From Lineolata rhizophorae (Eukaryota; Ascomycota; Dothideomycetes; Lineolatales; Lineolataceae): DNA of 64,000 nucleotides. The notes below the pieces were generated by a model that did no database searches, was not told where the DNA came from, and saw only the letters and a program-made list of their open reading frames with translations. Position 1 is the stretch's first letter. Each line of letters starts with the position of its first letter. The translations under genes were made by a program, and so were the position numbers. Location of the stretch: positions 1 through 64,000 of the forward strand of contig MU001683.1 in NCBI GenBank assembly GCA_010093515.1, in the 5' to 3' direction. Below are positions 21,564 through 32,035 of the stretch, in pieces.

Positions 21564-22682
21564 CTATTCCTCGTCCAGCACTTCTGCTAGCTTCGCCAGG
21601 ACCGTGTCATGACAGTACATTGGCGCTGCCACATGTCCCCAGTTATTTGACAACGTTCTTCCCGCAGTCCAGTCGAACGGCTTGCCTTCCAAATCAGTCA
21701 CCTTGACGCCAACCTCCTCACACAGCAAGACCCCCCCAGCGTGATCATACATGTTGCCGAAGTCCCCTCCTTTGCGAGGGATACGGACGGCTGCACCGCA
21801 ACTTCCTAGCGCACACGCGATGTACCGCATCTGCGTGGCGTAAATGTCCCAGCCCGGCCAGGGCGACCCGAGCTTAGTGGCAAGCGAGCGCGTCTTATCG
21901 CCGCTGCTGTGCGTGCTCAAGGTCGAGTAGACGAGGTTGATTTCGACGGCCGCGGTTCCGGGGTCATTTTCCTTGCGCGGAACCTTCGTCCCCATCAGCG
22001 CGGCGCCAGCGAGGGTATTGACGTCCGCCGGAAATGCGCCTTCCTTGCTCATGCGCCACATGCCCGCGCCGTGGCCCTTGACGGCCGAAATTATATATCC
22101 CATGCCCTCCGCGTCCACGGCGTCCTCCCGCACCGTCATATCTCCATCCAGCGCCAGGTTCGGACAGCCCAGCACCGCGACCCGTTGGATCCCGCCTTCG
22201 AGCAGCGCCAGGGCAACGACCCACTGCTTGCCCAGGACGTAGGTCATGGTGCCGTCGACGGGGTCCATGACCCAGACCCTACCTTTCCCGCCGCCCTCGC
22301 CCCGCCCCGCCACGTCGATGCTCTCGAGCATTTCGTCCACGCTCGCCGGCGCCTTGAGCGCCGCCGCCCCGGCCGGGTTCACGTCCAAGTACGCGGTAAG
22401 CGTCTCCCGCACGACGGCCCATACGCGCGCCGCCAGCGCCGCGTCGGACCGCAGCGCGCCGGCGTCTTCCTCGCCCAGGAAGGCGTCAGACGGGAAGGCG
22501 CCGCGAAGCGCGGAGACGAGTAGGGATTGCGCCGCGAAGTCGGCGACGGTGACGGGGGTGGTGTCGGATTTGGAGAGGGATGTGGGGCCGGCGGAGCGGC
22601 GGTGGACGAGAACGGTGGCGAGGGAGGCGCGCTGGACAGCGAGGAGGGCGGTGTGCAGGTCGGTTGAGTAGGGGAAGGCCAT
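21564..22682 (-). CDS. 3'(2'),5'-bisphosphate nucleotidase (MET22/HAL2 family)
   Basis: These phosphatases hydrolyse PAP and PAPS made in sulfate assimilation and are inhibited by lithium and sodium; the yeast enzyme is a salt-tolerance determinant. One exon encodes 372 aa. Inositol-monophosphatase fold motifs are present: DTTPVTVADFAAQSLL near residue 40, GEED near 69, and DPVDGTMTYVLGKQWVVALA for metal binding. The C-terminal block GGDFGNMYDHAGGVLLCEE corresponds to the WDHAAG region of the family; the Trp is Tyr here. Another WD occurs in PWPGWDIYATQMRYIA. Length fits Hal2 (about 355-370). A close paralogue rather than the Met22 orthologue cannot be excluded. It is convergent with the F-box gene. 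Confidence 0.85.
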   Translation of the reverse strand: MAFPYSTDLHTALLAVQRASLATVLVHRRSAGPTSLSKSDTTPVTVADFAAQSLLVSALRGAFPSDAFLGEEDAGALRSDAALAARVWAVVRETLTAYLDVNPAGAAALKAPASVDEMLESIDVAGRGEGGGKGRVWVMDPVDGTMTYVLGKQWVVALALLEGGIQRVAVLGCPNLALDGDMTVREDAVDAEGMGYIISAVKGHGAGMWRMSKEGAFPADVNTLAGAALMGTKVPRKENDPGTAAVEINLVYSTLSTHSSGDKTRSLATKLGSPWPGWDIYATQMRYIACALGSCGAAVRIPRKGGDFGNMYDHAGGVLLCEEVGVKVTDLEGKPFDWTAGRTLSNNWGHVAAPMYCHDTVLAKLAEVLDEE

Positions 22683-25297
22683 TTTGGGAGCTTTTTGTAG
22701 AGGTTGGGGTTATGGTTTGGTCGGGAGGCAGATGAGTGATGGAAGACGGTTTAGAAATTTAATTAGACTTGTGGAAATGTAATTAGAATTGTGCGTGGGC
22801 GGGCAGTCTATTTATGTGAGTTAATAAAGCAAGCAAGGTTATAAAGGTTTGCGAATGGATTAAGCTGTTGCCTTGGACGAGTCGAATGCGAACCTATCTG
22901 CAGACTTCTCGCGCCGGCTTTTCGATTTCGCGCCCTGCTGCGGAATGGTGCGGGAGTCCACGCAAGCGGTCACACTGTCAACGGAACTCTCAGCACCGCC
23001 TAACTGGCATGCTAGCAGCGTTCAGGGCGGGCTCTTTTGCGCTCGAGTTGCGAGACCAGTGCTTGCTGCAACGGGATGTATATGGCGACCGCGACGTTGG
23101 AACGAGGTTTCTTTCGTGTGGGCTCCGTAGTCCCGTGATGCTGCAGTTGGGGGGGGCCAGACCCAGGTTAGCCCTGCCCTAGTTAGACCGGTATCGCAAC
23201 CGTATTAGCCCCACGATCTACCTAACAGGGCCTTACGCCTTGTCCGAGGCTCGTGTTCAGTAGATAAGTTATCCAATCACATTGCCGCACGTAAGCAATA
23301 GCTTGCTACATAGCGCTTGGCCTCGTGAAGTCTGGAAATTCCCAGCGAATATGAGTTCATCGACAAAACTGCAGATATGAACTCTTATGGTCCTCACGGT
23401 ACCATTTTGCTTGACTCTCAATTAAACTTTTTTTTTTCCTCTATTTACCCTGACATTGAAACGCATTGCAGGTTTGATATATGTAATTGCGTTTTGGTCA
23501 ACCTCACACTGCGAGCTAATTCCGTTCAGAATCTACATTCTGCAAGCCATGTGTTTTCCCCTTTGTCGCATTTTCATAAGGAGAAGAATTGTCGGCCATA
23601 TAAATTCCATGCACTACGATCTAGCCCCCATGCAGGCTCATGAAGGGGATACATCTCAGTTAGCATTGAATTGAATCAGCTAGGCACAGGAGCTGCCTGC
23701 AGGTGATATTTCACTCCCGCGTTACTTTATTATCATATTATTTCGGAACTTTCCAGTCTAAGTTCCAAGTTCAAACAAAGGATATCGTGCGATGACCATT
23801 TTTAGTCCGATGTGAAACATTGGTGATTCCTACTGGAATTCCAAACCAAATTATGATTTAAGTGTCTAGTGATAGCACCGAGCGCTCCGTGGGACGAAAG
23901 AAATAGTTACTGTTCGCTAACTCTAGTAAATCAGACGAAGCGACAAGGTGAAAGTGCCATCACTAAACATTTCATCGACAATATTTAAACCTAGATCTAG
24001 GCGCCGTGTAGTAGCCGTTATTCGACTGATCCTCGATGAAGACGGACTAGCTAGATTCGCAGGTCACGAAGGAATCCAAACGCCGCATGTACTTTGATAT
24101 CCTTAACGACTTTTATTATGCAAAAGCGAAATTCTACCCGCCACTTTATATTAGTCAGTTCAAAAGCCTTTCTAGGGTAGCCTTTTTGGCGATAGACTAG
24201 TCCCATCATTTCAAAGTAACTTGGTTAGCGTCGCACCGTGATTATCCCTCAAGCCAGCTTAGTTCAAAATGGCCCAAGGACTGTTCCAAATTGTATAACA
24301 ACTCAAGCACAACTTGGTAAATCTGTGGAGGTTGGTATTGCTCAAGAATTATTCTCCACATCGTTCTAGTTTAGCCAGTCCACAGTGGTCTACTCCCTCT
24401 TCCACAATAGTCATGCTTATTTGTCTGTTCCGTCTCTCGCTCCAAGTCGCAGTCCAGCAATTTCTCTTGAATATTTTCGCCGCCGAATTCTGACTCTCTG
24501 TGCTCTTTGCTTCTAATCTGCACTTGCGCTAATCGTTCTATTCCTCAATCCCCTATTTATCCCGCATCTAGCCACTCAATCCCTCGCGAGCCTCCCCGGC
24601 TCAGTTACCACTCAGAACTCAGCTGTTCATGCCCAAGGGCTCTATTCATGCACACTATGCAGGTGGTGGTCGGCGGGAAGGCTGCCCGCAAAACTCAAGC
24701 ACTTGTGGACAGACACAGTGTTATATAACTGGTGTTCTCGCGGTCACCGCCGCCATCTAAGAGAATTAAAATTTGGACACACTCACACGCGGATGATAGC
24801 GTAGGTTCCTCACTCGTTTATCCGCTGTACGTGGTTAGCACGGTCCTAGGAAGGCTACGTTATGATAAATCTTTATTTCCTCTGCTCTACTAGGCCGCGC
24901 CCCGTGTACGCTAACGCTACGAAAACGACGTCTATATAAAGAGGCCTTAGACGATGTAGATTTAACGGCCGCAGTTGGTGCACTGTTCCCACAAGAGCGA
25001 TATTCTAGCATACTTCTACCTCTGCTGCATGCTCTTCCATATGCTGTGTTGTGTGTTGTCTACTCCTGTGCTATACTGTAGACTAACCTCCCTCCCCTTG
25101 GAGATGAGAAAGCCCTCACAAGGCGAGTGAAGCGAGCGCAGCTTGTGCGATATGTAGAACTAGCCTCGAGAGACCTTGCAGCTCCAAAACGCTAGTGTCA
25201 TGCGTGTATATTTTTTTTTTTTTCTTTCTTTTTGGCGTGGGTATCATCCAACATGACAGACATGAACAATACAAATCCCAACTCCATCCAAACGATG
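22683..25297. other. 2.6 kb AT-richer gene desert
   Basis: No supportable gene is present; frames at 22868-23182, 23377-23674 and 24507-24728 lack domains. The composition falls to AT-rich between 23200 and 24550, suggesting old repeat material, but no transposon motif was seen. The left 150 bp holds the MET22-like promoter. Confidence 0.5.
24990..25145. repeat. Possible dispersed repeat, copy 2
   Basis: The order ctgctgcatgctctt, a CT-rich ctccctcccctt, gatgagaaagccct and gaagcgagcgcagc resembles the segment at about 14380-14550. The ends are not defined and the divergence is high. Confidence 0.3.
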
Positions 25298-26043
25298 CTA
25301 CACAGCCTCCAACCCACACTTCTCTTCACCTCTCTCATCCGTTTTCTCCTTCCCAATCTCCTGGCCTTCCTCGCCGTTCCCTAACCACTCCGCGTATCCC
25401 TTCACCTGGATGGCCGCCCACGACTGGGCAACCGTGACGGCCACCACAAAGCCCACGACCACGGCCTGGACCCACCCCAGCACACGCGCACACTTGTCCT
25501 CACCGGCGCCCCCGCGGAGGCCCGTCTCGGCATCCCGGTAGTCGCACAGCGCGGCAGGGAGCGCCGTGAGAAAAGGCAAGAGAAGCAGTCGTGGGATGCT
25601 ACTGAGGAGCGCGTCGAGGAGGAGGTGGTTTGCGAAGATGGCGAGGAGGGAGGCGGAGCGCTTGTGGTCGCAACGTTAGCGGCGGGAACAGAAAGAGGTT
25701 GAGGGAATGAATGGAAAGCGTACCCGCAGTGCGCCCACGACACCCAGCGCGCTCATGCCCGCCGCGAAGCCGCAGTAGAGCGAGAGGTTGAAGGCGATGT
25801 TGAGAGGTTTCTCGTCCGGGAGCGAGCGCAGGGCGACGGCGGAGACGGAATTGGTGCAGAGGGCCAGGACGGCCAGTGCGAAGGCGAACGAACTGGGCCG
25901 AGGCAATTCGCACAAGTCAGTTTGGGTGCTTGTTGAGAATGCTTGGCTGGCGGCGGAACGCTCGGAATCGCGCGACAGGCGCGATAGCAACTGAAAACGC
26001 CTTGGACGAAGCTGCCCTCGCACGCGCCGACCAGGTCCCGCAT
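25298..26043 (-). CDS. Four-transmembrane protein of unknown function
   Basis: Three exons on the minus strand are proposed (26043-26024, 25892-25724, 25660-25298), giving 183 aa in one consistent frame. Hydrophobic segments: FAFALAVLALCTNSVSAVAL, then a segment centred on YCGFAAGMSALGVVGAL, then LLAIFANHLLLDALL with PRLLLLPFLTALPAAL, and finally VQAVVVGFVVAVTVAQSWAA. The tail is charged and acidic (GNGEEGQEIGKEKTDERGEE). Four short helices and a cytosolic charged tail suggest an integral membrane protein of the secretory pathway or plasma membrane. The intron between the last two exons (GTACGC donor) is solid. The first exon (MRDLVGA, GTGCGA donor) is tentative. I do not recognise the family. 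Confidence 0.55.
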
Positions 26044-27017
26044 CCTTGAGGGCGTTTCGATGTGGTGTCGGGGGAATGCACTCACCGCCTCTCGGCCATG
26101 TCTTGGTCCCGTTCGCTTCCCATCGTGAATCGGAGGCTAGCGCGCGAACAGGCGCAGCAACGAAGCACGCAAGCGACGGCGCGAAAGCGGACGACGTGGC
26201 GACAGCGCCCGAGTATCTCGCATATGCCACGCAAGCTGGGGCGTGAGAAGGGAGGAAAGGGAAGGACGGGGTTGGCTGGAGCGCGCCGGAGGTTGGGTGG
26301 GTGTCAGTGGTGAGGCCGGCGGGCGCGGGCGTTGGAGTTAAAGAAGCACTGCGAGCGCGCACCACGCCGGCGACGGGCCCCGCCCCGCCCCGCCGCCAGC
26401 CGACGCCAGCAAGGCCGGCCAGCCCTGTCGCGTGAGGCGCGCGCCGTCGTCGTCTCGGAGATCTCGCGGTTTTACAAAGCAGCACCGGGCCCCGCCCCGG
26501 CTGGCGGGCGGGCGAGCTTCGAGCTCGGCGGCGGCCAATCAGCGCGCCGGCGGGCGCCCGCAGCCCGGAGCCGCGCGCCCGAAGCGGGCAGGATCGGCGG
26601 CGCGCACTCCCGGCGCTTCCGGGCCCGGCCGCTAAGCCCGAAGCGGCCGGCGGGGCGCCGGATCCGGCAGGGAAGAGCCGCAGCCCGGCACCGGGTTCGT
26701 CCCCGTCCCACCGCCGCCGTCGCCGCCATCGCGCGGCCGTGACGTCTCGGCGTCGTCGTCGCTCTCGACCACGCCCGATCCGGCTCGCGACGCCGACGCC
26801 TCCTCACGTGCATCGCTTCTCCAACGAGAACAACACATCAACACGCAACAAGCGCATCGCCGCCGCCGGCCACTGCCTGGTACGAACCCGATTCTATTAT
26901 TTCGCTCTATCCCGTATGTAGCCTACAGACAAAACAGGAACCGTCGCCGTCGCAGCCGCTGCCGGACTTCTCGTCCATGCGTCCGCGCGCGCGCGCAGGA
27001 CCGCCGCCCTTGCGCCC
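26044..27017. other. GC-rich spacer without supportable gene
   Basis: It separates the 4-TM gene promoter (left) from the xylose reductase 3' end (right). Arg/Ala/Pro-rich frames in 26332-26844 are on both strands and judged spurious. Confidence 0.5.
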
Positions 27018-28111
27018 TTACGCGAAGATCGGGATGTCGATGCCGTACTGTGCCGTAGTTAGCCATTTGCGTCACACGTGTCTTCTCCAAGGAAGCGTGT
27101 AGCGGGCCTTGCTCACGTTCGGGGGCGCGTTGAACCGCAGGCCCTGGTCGAGCGACGACACCTGCGCCAGCTCCTCCGGTGTCATGTCGAAGTTGAGGTC
27201 GATGTTGCTGCGCAGCCGGCCCGCGTTCTTGCTCTTGGGTATCACGGCCAGCCCGCGCTGCGTCGCCCACCGCAACAGCACCTGGCCCTCGTTTTTGCCG
27301 TACTTGGCCGCCAGCCCCTTGATGAGCGGGTGCTCAAACAGCAGCGGCACCTTGCCGGCCTTGTCCATGAGCTCGAGGAACGACTGCGGGCCGAAGGACG
27401 AGTAGGCCGTGATGGCGATGCCGTTCTTCTGGCACAGGTCCACGAGCGGCTGCTGCACCAGGTACGGGTGGTGCTCGATCTGCAGCACCTGCGGCTTGAT
27501 CTTGGCGTAGGCCAGCAGGTCGATGATGAGCGCCGCGTTGTAGTTGCTGATGCCGATGCTCTTGGCCAGCCCCTGCTCGTACACCTGCTCCATGGCGTGG
27601 TAGGTGCTCTCGACCGACGCCTTGCCCAGCGTGTGGTTGCCGTCCGCGTCCTCCCACCCCGGCGGGTACCGCACCGACGGGTCCACGTACACGAGCGAGA
27701 TGGGGAAGTGAATCAAGTACAGGTCGAAGTAGTCGAGGCCCCAGTCCTGCAGCTGCTTCTTACATATCGGCACCACGCGCTCCGGGTCGTGGAACGAGTT
27801 CCACAGCTTGCTCGTGATGAAGAGCTCCTCGCGTGTCACCAGCCCGTCCTTGATGGCCCGCGCGACGCCCTGGCCGCACTCGACCTCGTTGCCGTAGTCT
27901 TCATCGGTCAGCCGTTGGGAGGGGGAGAAAAGAGGGAGGCAGCCGCTCTCGGTTCGGAGCACCTACCACACGCGCCATCGAAAAGGCGGTAGCCCTGCTT
28001 GATGGCCTCGTAGATCGTATCGGCGGCAATATCGTTGTCGAGCTTCCACAGGCCGAGGCCCACAGAAGGCATCTCCTTGCCATTGTTGAGCTTGATCGTG
28101 GGAGCGGCCAT
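27018..28111 (-). CDS. XYL1: NAD(P)H-dependent D-xylose reductase (aldo-keto reductase)
   Basis: Xylose reductase converts D-xylose (and L-arabinose) to the polyol as the first step of fungal pentose catabolism, in the cytosol. Three exons (28111-27967, 27898-27117, 27047-27018) give 318 aa, the usual length. AKR tetrad residues are visible: Asp in RLFDGACDYGNE with its Tyr, Lys in FITSKLW, and His in YLIHFP. The substrate loop SVRYPPGW and cofactor motif [10 protein letters not shown] (Lys, Ser and Arg conserved, the usual Asn position being Lys) are typical of XR. Intron 1 splits the DGAC-DYG codon; intron 2 (GTGAGC...CAG) restores the canonical tail [10 protein letters not shown]. Three GGCTAAA sites lie upstream. 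Confidence 0.93.
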
Positions 28112-28232
28112 TTTGAGAGAGCGCGAATCAAGAGGTATTTTGGTCTCGACGGGTTGATCTGAGGAGCTGTGCTGTTCCAACAGGCGACATTTAAAGAGCC
28201 AACGCAAACGACTGCGGGCCCCCCTCCTTTGC

Positions 28233-28366
28233 CCCCACCTGGTGGCGCGAGCGTTAGACCAAAGTACATCCCGCGGAGCCAGGCGCAAATTCTCTATCTG
28301 CTACATGTTAAGCCGCCAAAAATTGGCCTCGTCGGTGTGCGAGGGGTAAAAGCATAGCTACCCCGC
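28233..28366. promoter_or_regulatory. Putative CreA/Cre1 (SYGGRG) sites upstream of XYL1
   Basis: CCCCAC at 28233-28238 and CCCCGC at 28361-28366 are reverse complements of GTGGGG and GCGGGG, both matching SYGGRG. The 6-mer is short and frequent by chance, so the weight comes only from position near a pentose-catabolic gene. Confidence 0.3.
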
Positions 28367-28405
28367 CGGCGGCCGCCCTCTGCCGCGGCACGGGTTAATA
28401 TTGGC

Positions 28406-28412
28406 GGCTAAA
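28406..28412 (+). promoter_or_regulatory. Putative XlnR/XYR1 site GGCTAAA, about 295 bp upstream of XYL1
   Basis: An exact match to the GGCTAAA element bound by the xylanolytic activator XlnR/XYR1 in filamentous ascomycetes. Confidence 0.5.
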
Positions 28413-28573
28413 ACAAAAACCCGCCACTCACCTCGCGCTACTAATCTGTAGCGCCCGCTGTTCCTGACGCGCGATCTCGCGGCTGCCACCCGTGTTCAGA
28501 TTAAAAAGCTTCGAGAAACTCTCGTCCCGCAGCGCCGACCCGACCTACACGCCCGCCCCAACCGCCCGTTAAA

Positions 28574-28580
28574 TTTAGCC
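28574..28580 (-). promoter_or_regulatory. Putative XlnR/XYR1 site (TTTAGCC), about 465 bp upstream of XYL1
   Basis: The reverse complement of GGCTAAA, the second of three exact copies upstream of the xylose reductase gene. Confidence 0.45.
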
Positions 28581-28774
28581 TCTGCCTGAGCCTTTATTGA
28601 AGCGCTCCTCCGCAAGCGCGATTCCAACTGCTTCATATGTTGTCGTTGGGCCCGCAACTCGCCGCCCAGGCAGCCACTGGTGGCCTCGCTGCAGTGGGGC
28701 GGGCAATGTGCACACCGTTGTGCTGGGGCTTAGGTTGGTTGACTTCATTATTTGTGGCCCATTTGCCTACAGCT

Positions 28775-28781
28775 TTTAGCC
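28775..28781 (-). promoter_or_regulatory. Putative XlnR/XYR1 site (TTTAGCC), about 665 bp upstream of XYL1
   Basis: The third exact copy of the GGCTAAA element in the 700 bp upstream of XYL1. Confidence 0.4.
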
Positions 28782-29126
28782 TCGCCCGAGGCTCTTCGTT
28801 TGTTTCCAAGCTTGTTCCTTGGAGCTTTATATCTTATCGCGAGGCATAGGTTATCTACCGCGTGTAACATGCCACGGCCTCCTTTCCGTACCACTTGGTC
28901 CCGACGTCCTTGTGACTGCGGATTCATTTCCGCAATTGCGACTCTCCTAGGATGTCCCACCATGTGTCGAGGAAACCGGACACCTGGTCTTCCCATTCTG
29001 TGCGCCACGACTCTTTCGCGACCCCTGCACCGAGTCGGGGATGTAGGACCTTTCCTGAGAAATGGTAAGGTCGAGCGGTAGCCATTGCAAGAAGGGTATT
29101 GAGTAGTGGACGACGTCGGGGCCAGG

Positions 29127-30093
29127 TCACGTTAGACGTTGAGGCCAAAAACGCGACGGGCTTGGCAGTATTTTGGAACGCGCCTTGACACAGAGGACGG
29201 TCGCTTTCATCATTCCCTCCGTGGCTGCCTCGAGCGCGTTGCCAAAGTTGACCACGAAACTCCTCTTGAGCGTAGGCGCCGCGATCCGCTCGCCGTCCGC
29301 GTTCAACACCTCGAGGCCCTCCTCCTTGCCAGCCTGACACAAAATGGTCAACCACTCGCTCGAGTCCTTGTGCGCGCCAGCCGCGCTCGAGACCGACAGT
29401 CGGCAGGTGCTTGGTGAGCTTGATGCGGTGCCACGGCGAGGCGCCGTTCTCCCGCGCGAAGTCGTCAAGCGTCCCGAGAGTGATGCCAAAGGCTTCTTCA
29501 ACGAGGTCCACGAAGCGGTACGACAGCGCCTAGACGGTGTAGTGGTATTTTGGTGGCCTCAGTTAGCCTCGCTCGCGAGAGGGCATGCAGCCTGCTAACT
29601 CGGTCAGCGCGGCGTGGGAGCCAGGCAGGACCTCTTCTAGCGGCCACTAGTTGAGCCCACGCAGGCCCCAGTACAGCCACGAGCGCGCCGCCGGGGTACT
29701 CTATATCATGGGCGATTCTGTGCCGAAGTCGAACTGCTCGCGCAGGCACCTGGCCCCGAACGTCTCCTCTTCGGCGAAGCCCGAGAAGCCAAGAAAGTGC
29801 GGCCAATTACGCTCAGACAGCGCGGTCTTGGTCGAGGCCACGAGGCCAAACAGCGCCGGTAGGTAGGCGCCGAGGCCGTCGATGATGGTGCGCGGCACTC
29901 CGTGGTTAGCAACGTAGAGAAAGCCGATATCGTAGAGGGCGGCACGGAGGTTGTGGAGCGGTTGGACTCGCGCACGTTGGTCGTCGGCGTCCAAGAGGCT
30001 GAGGCCTAGAAGCGTGGTGGCGCTCATGCTCGAGGCTGGCGGCGCTACGTCAAGACGTGTTACGTCGGCAGCCGAAGAGAGGGTGGTTTGCAT
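29127..30093 (-). pseudogene. Decayed 2-oxoglutarate/Fe(II) oxygenase (isopenicillin N synthase-like)
   Basis: This is a broken host gene of the 2OG-Fe(II) oxygenase superfamily. The first block (30093 to about 29704, about 130 codons) carries the N-terminal DIOX domain (LYDIGFLYVANHGVPRTIID, then LREQFDFGTES) and ends at a premature TAG near 29703. Coding similarity resumes in a second frame (YRFVDLVEEAFGITLGTLDD near 29511-29550) and then a third frame (AHKDSSEWLTILCQAGKEEG, SFVVNFGNALEAATEGMMKA at about 29180-29390). The proximal iron site H-x-D survives in AHKD. The distal His expected in ATVHRV is replaced in ATVLCV, and the C-terminus is missing. At least one stop and two frame changes separate the blocks. 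No typical intron reconnects them. Confidence 0.8.
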
Positions 30094-31332
30094 GATCGCT
30101 TATACGACTGAGAGTTTTCCGAGTGAATCGTCACCAAGCCCCACTTCCTCGGCTACAAGGATGGCGTGGGGGGTGCATTTAGACCTGGAGCGCGTCTGTT
30201 ACGGGCTCTGTCATCTTGTCTTGACTCAATTTCTTAGGAGTGCCGCAAAGTGTATACAAGAAGGATTTGTGCTACTCAAATCACATCATGTTCACAGATT
30301 TGGAATGCTCATTTCCACCTTTGGTCTCGCCGTTCTCGAAACATACCCGGGTCAGCTGGACCGTTTTGCCCGCCGGCGATGTTTGCGCACCATTCCTTAG
30401 GCCTGCAAATCACAAACTTGGACTCGACTCACAAACTGCGAATGCTTCGGATAGCTTTTAGCTGCGATGCGCCCCTGTCAAACGACCGTAGCCGAGGGAC
30501 GTCGTTGATTGGCCCGCGAATTGTGAAACGTTCCCGTTTCAAACGGTGCTTTCGGGCCACAAACCATCCGGCGGGCTTGGAGCGGACAGCATTGACGCAG
30601 CGCCTCGATTCTTTCTTTGCCGTCGCACGCCAGCGGACGACGCCGACACGAAACACATCTGCGCGGCGAGCCTCGGCCCGCTGGCGCGACTCGAGCCAGC
30701 TGTTTGAATCGACCCCGTGTGGAGGCTGAATATCGATTCGCAGCCGGCAGAATCTAGCGAGTCGCGGCCTCGGGATCGCTGGGGGAATGTACCAGACTTC
30801 TGGACTGCGGGCCTCGGTGAATTTTTGCGTCGATCCTTTGCCCGGTAGGAGCAAACTAGTTCCCGTGTTGTCACCTCAAGCATGCACGTCGTCCCTGGAA
30901 TTGGTGTGAGGGCGGGCATGGGCTAGACAACGGAATATAAACTCTGGGAGGGCGCACCTGTGTGCCTCAAGCCTTCTCGTTAGACGGAGGCAGAAAGCTC
31001 GAGTCTCGCTGGACCGGTCCGGCCTTCAACTGCCATATTCACCCTCCTACAGGGAGAAAGAGGTCACCTTCCCACCTCCTCTCGTGGTGTCGGCCGCAAC
31101 GCTGGCCGTCTCTCGCCGCCTCGTTACGTCCTGCCATTTGAAAACCTGTCACTCCTTGGACCATCCACTCTTTGTTACGACCGGACGAGCTATCCACAGG
31201 TTAGGCCCTGTGCTACCAGCGAAGCAAGTCATCGCGTCACACCAGTGCACGCGTCGCCAGCTCCTCTAACCTACAAAAGCCGCGAGTTCCTTCCATTCGC
31301 CGAAGCTCCTCAGCGATCCACTCTTTACCGGT
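30094..31332. other. 1.2 kb intergenic, promoter of the secreted-protein gene
   Basis: No gene is supported. A TATA-like element (gaatataaac) lies near 30935 and CT-rich leader sequence occurs near 31080 and 31330. Confidence 0.5.
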
Positions 31333-31812
31333 ATGATGCTCCTGTTCAGCATCCTTCTTTCCTTTCTCGCGGCAGCCCTCTCGGTGTCCGCCACCCCCGT
31401 TCCTTCGTACAATGTCCGCGAGGTGGAGCGCATGAGGCTAGAGGGCCGTTCAGAGGTATGCAGTGTCATCTGTCTATTTTACTCCGAGTTTAGCTCTGAT
31501 GCTCTCCAGTCTCAAATTATCAAAGCGCTCGGCACGCGGCACCCGTCGCCCGCATACATCGAAGCCTCCCACCTTGCGACGCACCTGTCTAAGCTCGACA
31601 TCGACGGCGAAGCCGCCTCCGGCTTTGGCTACGCAATCCAGCACCGCGTCCCCGGCGGCGCCAAGGCGACTTCCCGCCAGAACCTTGAGGGCAATGGCAG
31701 GCTGCTCCGGAAGCTGAAGACGGCACTGTGGCACGCCATCGGGGGGCGAGATGACGACGTGGACGTGGATGTAATGGACAGGCCGCGACTGCGGCCGGCG
31801 TGGGGAGCATAG
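31333..31812 (+). CDS. Small secreted protein of unknown function
   Basis: The frame encodes 160 aa beginning with a clear signal peptide (MMLLFSILLSFLAAALSVSA, likely cut before TPVPSYN). The mature part is mixed helical, without a known domain, and has only two Cys, both inside the candidate intron. A 54-nt segment at 31456-31509 (GTATGC donor, CCAG acceptor) looks like an intron but is stop-free and a multiple of three, so both forms (160 and 142 aa) are open; splicing would remove SVICLFYSEFSSDALQ-type sequence and all cysteines. The C-terminus is Asp/Val- then Arg-rich (GGRDDDVDVDVMDRPRLRP). Size and secretion allow an effector or cell-wall protein, but this is inference. Confidence 0.55.
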   Translation: MMLLFSILLSFLAAALSVSATPVPSYNVREVERMRLEGRSEVCSVICLFYSEFSSDALQSQIIKALGTRHPSPAYIEASHLATHLSKLDIDGEAASGFGYAIQHRVPGGAKATSRQNLEGNGRLLRKLKTALWHAIGGRDDDVDVDVMDRPRLRPAWGA

Positions 31813-32035
31813 AAGTATCTCACGATAGCGTAGAAACGGTTGTAGACCCCTAAGGGCTAAGTTTTGCACGTCATACGGAGCGGGGTCATTCCCCGCGAGA
31901 TACGTAGCAATACAGAATCGTGAAAAAAAGGCACCCGTATCGAAACCTACCTTTCCATTCTGCTTCTCCGAAACTCCGAAAAGGGTTAAGCAAAACACTT
32001 TGCCGCAATGTACGGCGCCCGTTACAAATGTCCAA
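31813..32035. terminator. Convergent 3' flanks of secreted-protein gene and ATG3
   Basis: A 223-bp spacer between convergent genes that must contain both polyadenylation regions; nothing else is seen. Confidence 0.4.

Larger units (their letters stand above)
28112..29126. other. XYL1 upstream region and non-coding spacer
   Basis: No gene is seen. The proximal 700 bp carries GGCTAAA and CreA-like sites listed separately. A pseudogene begins to the right. Confidence 0.55.

Noticed and set aside
26332-26844. Frames of 70-136 codons on both strands upstream of the 4-TM gene
   Set aside because: Low-complexity Arg/Ala/Pro translation, overlapping in opposite strands.
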